Positions 1 through 7,267 are shown, counted from the stretch's first letter. The stretch: DNA of 11,517 nt from Chromatiales bacterium (GCA_031285245.1 JAITWN010000067.1:1-11517); one strand, 5' to 3'. Numbers and translations: made by a program. The notes: generated from the sequence alone by a model not told the origin.

Positions 1-3000
1 TTCTCAACCAGCCGCATGGTGCTGCTATGTCAGGATCGCACCGGTTATCTCAATCTGACGCGGCTGATTTCACGCTCTTATCTCGAAGGCCAGCATCAAG
101 GTATTCCGACTATCGAGCGCGCATGGCTGGATGGTGCGACCGCTGGTTTGATCGCGCTCTCTGGCGCTCGTCAGGGCGATGTCGGTCAGGCGTTGCTTGC
201 TGATCGCATGGCGGATGCTGATCAGTTGGTCGCAGACTGGCAGCAGCTTTTCCCTGGGCGTTATTACCTCGAAGTGCAGCGCACGGGTCGGCCGTACGAA
301 GAAGAATATCTGCATCGCGCGGTCGCGCTCGCTGAGCGCCATCATCTGCCGGTGGTCGCAACCAACGATGTGTGTTTCCTCACGCGCGCGGATTTTGAAG
401 CGCATGAAGCGCGCGTCTGTATTCATGATGGGCGTACGCTGACTGACCCGCGCCGGCCGCGCCATTACAGCGAAGAGCAATATCTGCGCAGCCCGCAGGA
501 GATGCAGGAGCTCTTCAGCGATCTGCCCGAAGCGATCGAAAACACCATCGAGATCGCGCGGCGCTGCAATCTTGAGCTCAAGCTCGGTGAAAACGTGCTG
601 CCGGATTTTCCCGTGCCTGAAGGCATGACGACGGCGAGCTATTTCGCCGAGCAAGCGCGCGCGGGTCTCGTGCGTCGCCTCTCGCGTCTGCCGGCGCTTG
701 ATGACAGCGTGCAGGAGGCCGAGCGCACTCGTCTCTATGAAGCGCGCCTTGAGCTTGAAGTCGAAGTCATCATCGGCATGGGTTTCCCAGGTTACTTCCT
801 CATCGTGGCTGATTTCATCCGCTGGGCGCGTGAAAACGATGTGCCGGTTGGCCCGGGGCGCGGCTCCGGTGCCGGTTCGCTCGTTGCCTATGCGCTTGAG
901 ATCACCGATCTCGATCCGATCGCGCACGATCTGCTGTTCGAGCGTTTTCTCAATCCTGAGCGCGTCTCGCTGCCGGACTTCGATATCGATTTCTGCATGG
1001 ATGGGCGCGATCGCGTCATCGATTATGTTGCGCGGCGTTATGGGCGCGAACGTGTGTCGCAGATCATCACTTACGGCAGCATGGCAGCGAAGGCCGTGGT
1101 GCGTGATGTTGGGCGCGTGCTCGGCCATCCCTATGGCTTCGTTGATAAGATCGCCAAGCTCATTCCCTTTGAACTTGGCATGACGCTCAGCAAAGAGCTA
1201 GGCGCGCGCGGTCCGCTCACTGAGCGTTATGCTGAAGATGAAGAGATGCGCGCGCTCATCGATCTTGCGAGCCGCCTTGAAGGCTTGGTGCGTAACGCCG
1301 GCAAGCATGCCGGTGGCGTAGTTATCGCGCCTTCGGCGCTCACCGATTTCACGCCGCTTTATTGCGAACAGGGCTCTGACAGCTTGGTGACGCAGTTCGA
1401 TAAGGACGACGTCGAGGCGGTTGGCCTGGTCAAGTTCGACTTCCTCGGCCTGCGCACGCTCACTATCATCGATCGCACGGTGAAAACCCTGCGCGCGCGC
1501 GGTATCGAGGTCGCCATCGACGCGCTGGCGATGGATGATGTCGCGACCTTTGATCTCCTCAAGCGCTGCGCGACGACGGCGATTTTCCAGCTCGAATCGC
1601 GCGGCATGAAAGATCTCATCAAGCGCTTGCAGCCCGATTGTTTCGATGACATCACCGCTTTGGTGGCTCTCTTCCGGCCTGGTCCGCTGGAATCAGGCAT
1701 GGTCGGTGACTTCATCGATCGCAAGCATGGTCGCGCCGCGGTGATCTATCCGCACCCAGACATCGGGCCTGTGCTCAAGCCGACCTATGGCGTCATCCTG
1801 TATCAGGAGCAGGTGATGCAGATCGCACAGGTGCTTGCTGGTTATTCGCTCGGTCAGGCCGATTTGCTGCGCCGCGCCATGGGCAAGAAAAAGCCTGAAG
1901 AAATGGCCAAGCAGCGCGAAGTGTTCATGGCTGGAGCCGAAAAGCGTGGCGTTGACGCCGATACTGCGCGCGAAATTTTCGATTTGATGGAAAAGTTCGC
2001 CGGCTACGGTTTCAACAAATCGCACTCGGCAGCTTACGCGCTGCTGTCTTACCAGACGGCCTGGCTCAAGGCCCATCATCCGGCTTTTTTCATGGCCTCG
2101 GTGCTGTCTGCGGATATGGACAATACCGACAAGGTGGTGACCTTGATGGAAGAGTGCCGTGCGATGGAGCTCGCCATTCAGCCGCCCGACATCAATCGCT
2201 GTGGCCATGCGTTTGCTGTGTACGATGAGCGCACCATTCTCTACGGCCTTGGCGCGATCAAGGGCGTTGGCGCGGCGGCGGTAGAATGCATCGTTGATGA
2301 GCGCCAGGCAAATGGCGAATATCGCGATATTTTCGATCTGTGCCGACGCATCGATCTGCGCCGCGTCAATCGCCGCGTGCTCGAAGCGCTGATTCGCGCT
2401 GGCGCGCTCGATGTGCTCGACAGTAACCGCGCGCGCTCGATGAGCCTCGTGACCGAAGCCATGCAGTTTGCCGAGCGCAGCGTGCGTGATGCCGCGGTCG
2501 GGCAGGATGATCTTTTTGGTGGCGGTGGCCGCACTACCCTTGCCGAAGCGCCGCATAGTGCTGCGCTCGGCGCCGATGTGTCGCAGTGGAGCGAGGAGCA
2601 GCGCTTGCTCGGCGAGAAGGAAACGCTCGGACTCTATCTCACCGGGCATCCCATCGAACGTTATCTTGGTGAGCTGTCGCACATGGTTTCTTCTCGTATC
2701 GCGGAGCTGCGTCCGCAGAGCGACAAGATGCGCACGGTGGCGGGGCTGGTGGTGGCGATTCGCACCATGAATAGTCGCCGCGGCGATCGCATCGCTTTCA
2801 TCACTCTCGATGATCGCAGCGCCCGCATCGAGATCGCGGTGTTCTCCGAAGCCTATCAGCGTTATCGCGAGATCCTGATCAAGGATCGTTTGCTGGTAGT
2901 TGAAGGTATGGTGAGCATCGATGAATACAGTGGCGGCAACCGCATGAGCGCCGAGAGCATCTTCAGTATGGATGAGGCGCGCGCACTCTATGCACGGGGC

Positions 3001-3228
3001 ATGGAGATCGATCTGTGCAGCGCCGGGCGCGCGGGTGTAGTGCGCTCACTGGCTGATGCGCTGCAACCTTTTCGCCCTGGTGATTGCCCGGTGTGGATCA
3101 ACTATCGTGGCCGCAGAGCCGGGGCGCGCATGAGCCTTGGCTCCGCATGGCGCGTGCGCCCGACCGATGAGCTCATCGGTCGGCTCGGCGAGGTTGCCGG
3201 CGCCGGCGGTGTAAGGGTGCTTTACTGA
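1..3228 (+). CDS. dnaE: DNA polymerase III subunit alpha, 5' end cut by the window
   Basis: Catalytic subunit of the replicative polymerase; it extends DNA strands in the holoenzyme with epsilon, theta, the beta clamp and the tau loader. The frame is open from base 1, so the first ATG at 16 is internal. The catalytic aspartates lie in PDFDIDF (codons 325-331) and VKFDFLGL (Asp at codon 480). Against E. coli Asp401/403/555 as I recall them, both sites give the same offset of 75, so about 75 N-terminal residues are missing. Order: partial PHP domain (to about codon 195), palm/fingers, helix-hairpin-helix region, a clamp-binding motif QDDLF at codons 835-839, an OB fold at roughly 900-1000 and a tau-binding tail. 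Stop TGA 3226-3228. No truncation or frameshift is seen inside the window. It is followed by accA, as in many gammaproteobacteria. Confidence 0.98.
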   Translation, partial: FSTSRMVLLCQDRTGYLNLTRLISRSYLEGQHQGIPTIERAWLDGATAGLIALSGARQGDVGQALLADRMADADQLVADWQQLFPGRYYLEVQRTGRPYEEEYLHRAVALAERHHLPVVATNDVCFLTRADFEAHEARVCIHDGRTLTDPRRPRHYSEEQYLRSPQEMQELFSDLPEAIENTIEIARRCNLELKLGENVLPDFPVPEGMTTASYFAEQARAGLVRRLSRLPALDDSVQEAERTRLYEARLELEVEVIIGMGFPGYFLIVADFIRWARENDVPVGPGRGSGAGSLVAYALEITDLDPIAHDLLFERFLNPERVSLPDFDIDFCMDGRDRVIDYVARRYGRERVSQIITYGSMAAKAVVRDVGRVLGHPYGFVDKIAKLIPFELGMTLSKELGARGPLTERYAEDEEMRALIDLASRLEGLVRNAGKHAGGVVIAPSALTDFTPLYCEQGSDSLVTQFDKDDVEAVGLVKFDFLGLRTLTIIDRTVKTLRARGIEVAIDALAMDDVATFDLLKRCATTAIFQLESRGMKDLIKRLQPDCFDDITALVALFRPGPLESGMVGDFIDRKHGRAAVIYPHPDIGPVLKPTYGVILYQEQVMQIAQVLAGYSLGQADLLRRAMGKKKPEEMAKQREVFMAGAEKRGVDADTAREIFDLMEKFAGYGFNKSHSAAYALLSYQTAWLKAHHPAFFMASVLSADMDNTDKVVTLMEECRAMELAIQPPDINRCGHAFAVYDERTILYGLGAIKGVGAAAVECIVDERQANGEYRDIFDLCRRIDLRRVNRRVLEALIRAGALDVLDSNRARSMSLVTEAMQFAERSVRDAAVGQDDLFGGGGRTTLAEAPHSAALGADVSQWSEEQRLLGEKETLGLYLTGHPIERYLGELSHMVSSRIAELRPQSDKMRTVAGLVVAIRTMNSRRGDRIAFITLDDRSARIEIAVFSEAYQRYREILIKDRLLVVEGMVSIDEYSGGNRMSAESIFSMDEARALYARGMEIDLCSAGRAGVVRSLADALQPFRPGDCPVWINYRGRRAGARMSLGSAWRVRPTDELIGRLGEVAGAGGVRVLY

Positions 3229-3256
3229 GCCGCGGGAGAGCGTAAAGAGGTCATAG

Positions 3257-3282
3257 GTTGGGCTGAGCTTGCGAAGCCCAAC
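3257..3282. repeat. Inverted repeat GTTGGGCT...AGCCCAAC
   Basis: Eight-base arms (3257-3264 and 3275-3282) flank a 10-base loop, about 30 bases after the dnaE stop. Sequences of the form TTGGGCT-AGC...-AGCCCAA occur as dispersed intergenic repeats in several proteobacterial genomes as I recall. Only one copy is in this window, so dispersal cannot be shown here. It could also act as a weak transcription-end hairpin, though no T run follows. Confidence 0.6.
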
Positions 3283-3327
3283 ACACGCCGACTGCGACCC
3301 GCAGGGTTTGGTGTTGGATTCTCAGAG

Positions 3328-3350
3328 GCCTCGCTGATGTATCGCGAGGC
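3328..3350. repeat. Hairpin GCCTCGC/GCGAGGC
   Basis: Perfect 7-base arms (3328-3334 and 3344-3350) flank a 9-base loop. It lies immediately before the larger inverted repeat at 3355. The following bases are TTGGAG, not a T run, so a terminator role is doubtful. Confidence 0.5.
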
Positions 3351-3354
3351 TTGG

Positions 3355-3470
3355 AGCGGTGCCCGTTACGCTTTTTCAGGACCGTTGGCGCGCTAATCTA
3401 TTTGGGTCCTGAAAAGCATAACGGGCGCCGCTGGTCACCGTTTCGCAGAGGCTTTGCTTGCGGGAGAGGG
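3355..3470. repeat. Palindromic dispersed repeat, copy 1
   Basis: Long imperfect inverted repeat: left arm 3355-3383 pairs with right arm 3405-3432, with two base differences and one extra T in the left arm, around a 21-base loop. The right part (3406-3470) aligns by hand with 8992-9057, about 55 of 66 columns identical. It shares CGGGCGCCGC, GGTCACC, TTTCGCAG and the terminal GGGAGAGGG. Unlike copy 2, the pairing here is centred upstream of the CCTGAAAA motif rather than on it. It looks like a REP- or MITE-type non-coding element. Confidence 0.75.
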
Positions 3471-3508
3471 GAGGCTTCAAAGAGAAAAGGCTTTGTTGCA
3501 CTTTTCTC

Positions 3509-3546
3509 TTTTCACTTTTCTTCCGGCGTCTTAGACTCTTGCCCCA
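3509..3546 (+). promoter_or_regulatory. Possible accA promoter giving a leaderless or very short leader mRNA
   Basis: A -35-like TTTTCA (3509-3514) is separated by 17 bases from a -10-like TAGACT (3532-3537); each matches 4 of 6 sigma-70 consensus positions. The accA ATG begins only 8 bases after the -10 box, which puts the predicted transcription start at or next to the start codon. No purine-rich ribosome binding site precedes the ATG. This is a pattern match only. Confidence 0.35.
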
Positions 3547-4514
3547 TGAACGCAAAATTCAAAAGCGGTTATCTCGAATTCGAGCTCCCCATTGCTGAGC
3601 TTGAGGAAAAGATCGACGAGTTGCGCTTCGTCGGCAACGACAAGGACATCAACATCGGCGAGGAAATCTCGCGCCTCGAAAGCAAGGCGAAGAGCCTCAC
3701 CGAGTCGATTTTCTCTTCGCTAAATGCCTGGCAGGTCGCGCAGCTGGCGCGCCATCCGCAGCGCCCTTATGCGCTCGATTACATCGATCGCATCGTGACC
3801 GAGTTCGAGGAACTGCATGGCGATCGTCGCTATTCCGATGATGCGGCGATCGTTGGCGGTGTTGGCCGCATCGATGGTCGCCCGGTGATGGTTATCGCGC
3901 ATCAGAAGGGGCGCGATACCAATGAAAAGATTCGCCGCAATTTCGGCATGCCGCGCCCTGAAGGCTATCGCAAGGCGCTGCGCCTGATGGGTCTCGCTGA
4001 GCGCTTTCGCATGCCGGTGGTGGCGTTCATCGATACGCCTGGCGCCTATCCCGGCGTTGGCGCCGAAGAGCGCGGGCAGAGCGAAGCCATCGCGCGCAAT
4101 CTGCTGGTGCTGTCGATGCTGCGCACACCGGTGGTATGCACGGTCATTGGTGAGGGCGGCTCGGGTGGCGCGCTCGCCATCGGCGTTGGCGATCACGTCA
4201 TGATGCTGGAATACAGCACTTATTCGGTGATTTCCCCTGAAGGTTGCGCTTCCATTTTGTGGAAGAGCGCCGAGAAGGCCGCGGAAGCGGCTGAAGCCAT
4301 GGGCATCACTTCCTCGCGTTTGAAAGAGCTCAAACTCATCGATGAAGTGATTCGCGAGCCACTTGGCGGCGCGCATCGCAACGTCGATGCCACCGCGCTG
4401 TCGATCAAGCGTGCTGTGGTCCGCGCGCTCGGCCGCCTTCAGGGCATGACGCTCGATGATCTGGTGCGTACCCGCCACGAGCGTCTCATGAGCTACGGTG
4501 TCTACAAGGACTGA
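3546..4514 (+). CDS. accA: Acetyl-CoA carboxylase carboxyltransferase subunit alpha
   Basis: With AccD it forms the cytosolic carboxyltransferase that moves the carboxyl group from carboxybiotin (on AccB) to acetyl-CoA, giving malonyl-CoA, the first committed step of fatty acid synthesis. The 322 residues match the family length (319 in E. coli) and align end to end with it. The N-terminal helix is at about 12-60, ARHPQRPYALDY at 68-79, the crotonase-fold core FIDTPGAYPGVGAEERGQSE at 161-180, GEGGSGGALAIGVGD at 202-216, and SPEGCASILWK at 230-240. The ATG at 3546 is chosen because the protein then begins like other AccA proteins. An upstream in-frame extension to 3351 runs through a palindromic repeat and is rejected. 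No ribosome binding site is visible. The 3' end overlaps tilS by 17 bases. Confidence 0.97.
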   Translation: MNAKFKSGYLEFELPIAELEEKIDELRFVGNDKDINIGEEISRLESKAKSLTESIFSSLNAWQVAQLARHPQRPYALDYIDRIVTEFEELHGDRRYSDDAAIVGGVGRIDGRPVMVIAHQKGRDTNEKIRRNFGMPRPEGYRKALRLMGLAERFRMPVVAFIDTPGAYPGVGAEERGQSEAIARNLLVLSMLRTPVVCTVIGEGGSGGALAIGVGDHVMMLEYSTYSVISPEGCASILWKSAEKAAEAAEAMGITSSRLKELKLIDEVIREPLGGAHRNVDATALSIKRAVVRALGRLQGMTLDDLVRTRHERLMSYGVYKD

Positions 4515-5937
4515 CACGGCTTTTCCCTTGAGCCAAGATGAGATCCCTAATCAGATTCAGGATCAGATTCGGGCTGAGGTTCAAGATCAGATCCGCGATC
4601 ACCTCGCGGCGACCTTAGCCGGCATCACCGTTTCTCGTTTCCTCGTGGCGTACAGTGGTGGTCTTGATTCCACGGTATTGCTACACGCGCTTGCCGCGCT
4701 GCGCACTCATCTGCCCACACCTCTGCATGCTGTGTATGTCGATCACGGCCTGCAACCAGCGTCGCGCGATTGGGCGGCGCATTGCCGCGCTGAATGCGAG
4801 CGCCTCGGCATTGATTTCACGCTGTGCACGGTAGAGGTGAAGCGTGATGGCGAAGGGCTTGAAGCCGCCGCGCGGCGTGCACGTTATGAGGCACTCGCTG
4901 CGATCATGCATGAAGGCGATGCGCTGTTGACCGCGCATCACAGAGGCGATCAGGCTGAAACCGTGTTGTTGCAACTGCTGCGCGGATGTGGTCCGCACGG
5001 GCTTGCCGCCATGCTGGCAATCGAGCGCTTCGCCGCCGGTTGGCATGTTCGGCCGCTGCTTGATCTCGAGCGCAGCACGCTTGAAGCCTATGCCAAGGCC
5101 GCGGGCCTGCGCTCGATCGATGATCCGAGCAATGCCGATACGCAGCTGCGGCGCAATTATCTACGCCATGAAATCATCCCGCGGCTACATCAATACTGGC
5201 CGCAGCTTGCGCGCACGCTGTCGCGCAGCGCAGCGCATGCGGCAGCGGCAGTAAAGATTCTGGATGAAGTGGCGGCAACCGATCTCACCGCTGCGCGCGG
5301 GCCGCGGCCAGAAATGCTGTCGATTGCCGCATTAGCAGCGTTGTCGCGTGAGCGTAGTGACAATCTGCTGCGATACTGGCTGCACACGCTGGAATTTGCG
5401 CCGCCAAGCACCGCACATCTCAAACGTCTGCATGATGAAGTCATCGCTGCCCGTGATGATGCCGCGCCGCTTCTCGCCTGGCGTGGCACCGAGATTCGGC
5501 GTTATCGCGGCTGGCTGTACGCCATGGCGCCGCTGAATACCTTGGCATCACCTGATCCGCAGCTCGCGCTGTACTGGGAAAATCTGAGCGAGCCATTGCC
5601 GTTACCAGACGGCGCGTTTTTGCAGGCGCGGCTCACGCAGGGCGCAGGACTGCGTACCGATCTTGGTCCGCTGACCGTGCATTTCCGCCGTGGTGGTGAA
5701 CGCTGCCGCCCAGCCGCGCGGGGCGTGCAGCGTTCACTCAAGAAGTTGTTACAAGAGGCCGGTGTTGCACCTTGGCTGCGCAGTCATGTGCCCTTGATCG
5801 ATGCCGTCATTGATGGCTCAGTACAATTGGCTGCCGTGGCGGACCTCTGCATCATGGAAGGTTGCGGCGCCGGGGCGCAGGAGACGGGTTGGAGTATCGA
5901 ATGGCATCCACCCGTTTCCGTGCGTCCGTCGCGCTGA
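4498..5937 (+). CDS. tilS: tRNA(Ile)-lysidine synthetase
   Basis: ATP-dependent enzyme that attaches lysine to C34 of the CAU-anticodon tRNA-Ile, so that it reads AUA and accepts isoleucine. The N-type ATP pyrophosphatase P-loop AYSGGLDS is at 51-58, VDHGL at 81-85, the HxxxD-Q-ET region HHRGDQAET at 147-155, DDPSN at 208-212 followed by RRNYLR, and the C-terminal tRNA-binding domain with FRRGGERCRP near 395-404. The GTG at 4498, inside the end of accA, is preferred because no ATG lies upstream of the P-loop; a TTG at 4528 is an alternative. Both lack a strong ribosome binding site, which fits coupling to accA translation. Two oddities: residue 150 is Gly (codon 4945-4947) where the family normally has the first Asp of a DDQ motif, and the N-terminus carries a duplicated IQDQIRAE/VQDQIRDH segment (residues 20-35). 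The 479 residues are slightly long because of that extension. Confidence 0.95.
   Translation: MSTRTDTAFPLSQDEIPNQIQDQIRAEVQDQIRDHLAATLAGITVSRFLVAYSGGLDSTVLLHALAALRTHLPTPLHAVYVDHGLQPASRDWAAHCRAECERLGIDFTLCTVEVKRDGEGLEAAARRARYEALAAIMHEGDALLTAHHRGDQAETVLLQLLRGCGPHGLAAMLAIERFAAGWHVRPLLDLERSTLEAYAKAAGLRSIDDPSNADTQLRRNYLRHEIIPRLHQYWPQLARTLSRSAAHAAAAVKILDEVAATDLTAARGPRPEMLSIAALAALSRERSDNLLRYWLHTLEFAPPSTAHLKRLHDEVIAARDDAAPLLAWRGTEIRRYRGWLYAMAPLNTLASPDPQLALYWENLSEPLPLPDGAFLQARLTQGAGLRTDLGPLTVHFRRGGERCRPAARGVQRSLKKLLQEAGVAPWLRSHVPLIDAVIDGSVQLAAVADLCIMEGCGAGAQETGWSIEWHPPVSVRPSR
4555..4595 (+). repeat. Short tandem duplication in the 5' end of tilS
   Basis: Two 17-base units (4555-4571 and 4579-4595) differ at three positions and repeat with a 24-base period. 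They encode IQDQIR and VQDQIR, a two-copy 8-residue amphipathic segment ahead of the ATPase domain. Confidence 0.6.
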
Positions 5938-5939
5938 CT

Positions 5940-5957
5940 GCAGATTTATTAATCTGC
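5940..5957 (+). terminator. Weak hairpin just after tilS
   Basis: GCAGATT and AATCTGC arms of 7 bases (5940-5946 and 5951-5957) around a TATT loop, 2 bases after the tilS stop. It is A+T-rich and no T run follows, so termination activity is uncertain. Confidence 0.3.
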
Positions 5958-5993
5958 TTGCTATATGACGATGCGGGGTTTCCAAGGTCTTCC

Positions 5994-6170
5994 TTAAGTT
6001 CGATCCTCGCGCACGCGAGCAGCGAGCAGCTCATCGGCATGCGCATGCTGGCGCTCTTCAGCACGGGCATAGCGGGTGTGACGCGCGGCGAGATGCAATG
6101 CGACGGTTGCCCCGACGATGCCGCCGATGGTGAATGCCAGAAACAGGTATTCCGCGATAAAATTAAACAT
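5994..6170 (-). CDS. Small single-pass membrane protein, function unknown
   Basis: Not recognised. It encodes 58 residues beginning MFNFIAEYLFLAFTIGG. Residues 5-29 form one strongly hydrophobic segment (a membrane helix), followed by a charged, Arg/His/Ala-rich tail (30-58), likely cytoplasmic, that reads as a helix. The ATG at 6170 is preferred over one at 6209 because AAGGAGG (6181-6187) lies 10 bases upstream, the strongest ribosome binding site in the window. The gene is downstream of egtD on the same strand, 86 bases from its stop, with a terminator-like hairpin in between, and it converges on tilS. It may be read through from the egt operon or have its own promoter in that gap; neither is proven. 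Nothing ties it to ergothioneine beyond position. Confidence 0.7.
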   Translation of the reverse strand: MFNFIAEYLFLAFTIGGIVGATVALHLAARHTRYARAEERQHAHADELLAARVREDRT

Positions 6171-6180
6171 CCTTCTCAAT

Positions 6181-6187
6181 CCTCCTT
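6181..6187 (-). promoter_or_regulatory. Strong Shine-Dalgarno for the 58-residue membrane protein
   Basis: AAGGAGG on the minus strand, 10 bases before the ATG at 6170; a second purine run GAGAAGG abuts the ATG. This decides the start and is the main evidence that the small gene is translated. Confidence 0.7.
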
Positions 6188-6194
6188 GATGAGA

Positions 6195-6216
6195 GAAAAG
6201 GCGCATCATGCGCCTC
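6195..6216 (-). terminator. Intrinsic terminator-like hairpin after egtD
   Basis: AGGCGCA and TGCGCCT arms (7 bases, 6199-6205 and 6209-6215) with a 3-base loop. Read on the minus strand, the stem runs directly into TTTTCTCTC. It lies about 40 bases after the egtD stop and just ahead of the small gene's ribosome binding site, so it could be a full terminator or an attenuator. Confidence 0.6.
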
Positions 6217-6256
6217 TCTTGTTATGCCTAGTGCTGTCGAGTGTTTGGCTGCGAGT

Positions 6257-7267
6257 TCAGGACAATGATTTGTTCTTATGCACACTCCACAGTGAATCGA
6301 CGACATAATGCTTGGGATCATAGAAATTGCGTTCTAAGCCAAAACCGATCTGATCGCACAGACGCTCGATATCCTGCTCCAAGAATTTGAAGGAATATTC
6401 CAGATGCAGTGGCTCGAATTCCTCGAAACCAAAGGAGCGTTCGAGTGCTGCGATATACACTTCCTGGACGCGGACCGATAGCAGATAGCTTTCCATTGCA
6501 CCGAGCACAGGATTGTAGACGCCAAAGTGCTGGAAGCCATTGAGATCAAAGTCCGCGCCCAGTTCTTTGTTGATACGTCGCAGCAGATTGAGATTGAACG
6601 CGCGGGTGTGTCCGCCAGAGTCGTTGTAGGCGCTCGTTAGCGTTGCGACATCTTTCTTTAGGTCAAAGCCAACGATGAGACGATCGTGCGCGGCAAGGCT
6701 TGCCCACACGCTGCGCAGAAAGGCCTGGCTCTGGCAGGTGTCGAAATTACCGATATTGGAGCCGAGGAACAGCACCAATTGGCGATTTCCCGAGAGCGCG
6801 CGCGCATAGCGTAGGCCTTGAGTGTAATCGGCGATGATGCCATGAACGCTCAGCCGACGATCCTTCGGCAGATTGTTTGCCAGAAGGTCGAGCGCTTTGG
6901 CGGAGATATCGATCGGATAGTAATTGACCGAGCGACCGGCGCGCAGAAATCCGGAGATGACCAGACGCGATTTGGCCCCATCACCGGGGCCGAGCTCGAT
7001 GATGTCGATGTTCTCGCCTTCAACGAGCTTGGGCAATTCGTGCTGCGCCGCATCGAGAATGGCAAGCTCGGCGCGCGATAAATAATATTCTTCCTGATGC
7101 ATGATCTGCTGAAAGAGGCGACTGCCGTTGTCATCGTAGAAATATTTCGCCGGGATCTGCTTTGGCGAAGAACACAGCCCGGTAAGCACATCCAGCGCAA
7201 ACTGCTCGTGTGCATCAACGCCAGTTGCGCTGCTGTTTGCGGTGAGATCAACGATGTCCATCTGCAT
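6257..7267 (-). CDS. egtD: L-histidine N-alpha-methyltransferase, ergothioneine biosynthesis
   Basis: Transfers three methyl groups from S-adenosylmethionine to the alpha-amino group of histidine, giving hercynine. In the 336-residue protein: KYFYDDNGSRLF at 41-52, EEYYLSRAE at 59-67, the SAM-binding ELGPGDGAKSR at 91-101, YPIDIS at 117-122, FLGSNIGNF at 167-175, GFDLKKD at 200-206, YNDSGGHTRAFNLNLL at 214-229, and LEYSFKF at 289-295. From memory of the mycobacterial enzyme, Asn174, Tyr214, Glu290 and Ser292 correspond to histidine-binding residues, supporting histidine rather than another amine as substrate. Start: the ATG at 7267 has GGAGA (7274-7278) 6 bases upstream. A longer in-frame start at 7315 lies inside a dispersed repeat and is rejected; the ATG at 7261 is a minor alternative. 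egtB lies 174 bases upstream on the same strand, so the two probably form one operon. Confidence 0.95.
   Translation of the reverse strand: MQMDIVDLTANSSATGVDAHEQFALDVLTGLCSSPKQIPAKYFYDDNGSRLFQQIMHQEEYYLSRAELAILDAAQHELPKLVEGENIDIIELGPGDGAKSRLVISGFLRAGRSVNYYPIDISAKALDLLANNLPKDRRLSVHGIIADYTQGLRYARALSGNRQLVLFLGSNIGNFDTCQSQAFLRSVWASLAAHDRLIVGFDLKKDVATLTSAYNDSGGHTRAFNLNLLRRINKELGADFDLNGFQHFGVYNPVLGAMESYLLSVRVQEVYIAALERSFGFEEFEPLHLEYSFKFLEQDIERLCDQIGFGLERNFYDPKHYVVDSLWSVHKNKSLS

Larger units (their letters stand above)
3229..3545. other. dnaE-accA spacer, rich in inverted repeats
   Basis: This 317-base stretch holds no convincing gene. An open frame that runs through it into accA is an artefact of absent stops. 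It contains three separate inverted repeats (3257-3282, 3328-3350 and 3355-3432), then a G/A-rich tail ending GGGAGAGGG at 3462-3470, then a pyrimidine-rich tract before a possible accA promoter. None of the hairpins is followed by a clear T run, so I cannot name one as the dnaE terminator. Confidence 0.8.

Noticed and set aside
70..1128. Long minus-strand open frame opposite dnaE, and a second one at 1693-2682
   Set aside because: They mirror the codon bias of dnaE on the other strand, have no recognisable domain, and dnaE is intact across both.
3351..3545. N-terminal extension of accA by 65 codons
   Set aside because: It reads through the palindromic repeat, has no family counterpart, and AccA similarity begins at the ATG at 3546.
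3720..4517. 265-codon minus-strand open frame opposite accA
   Set aside because: It is antisense to a fully conserved AccA and its composition is that of a codon shadow.
5862..6308. 148-codon plus-strand open frame after tilS
   Set aside because: It starts inside tilS without a ribosome binding site and is antisense to both the small membrane protein gene and the terminator hairpin; no domain is recognisable.
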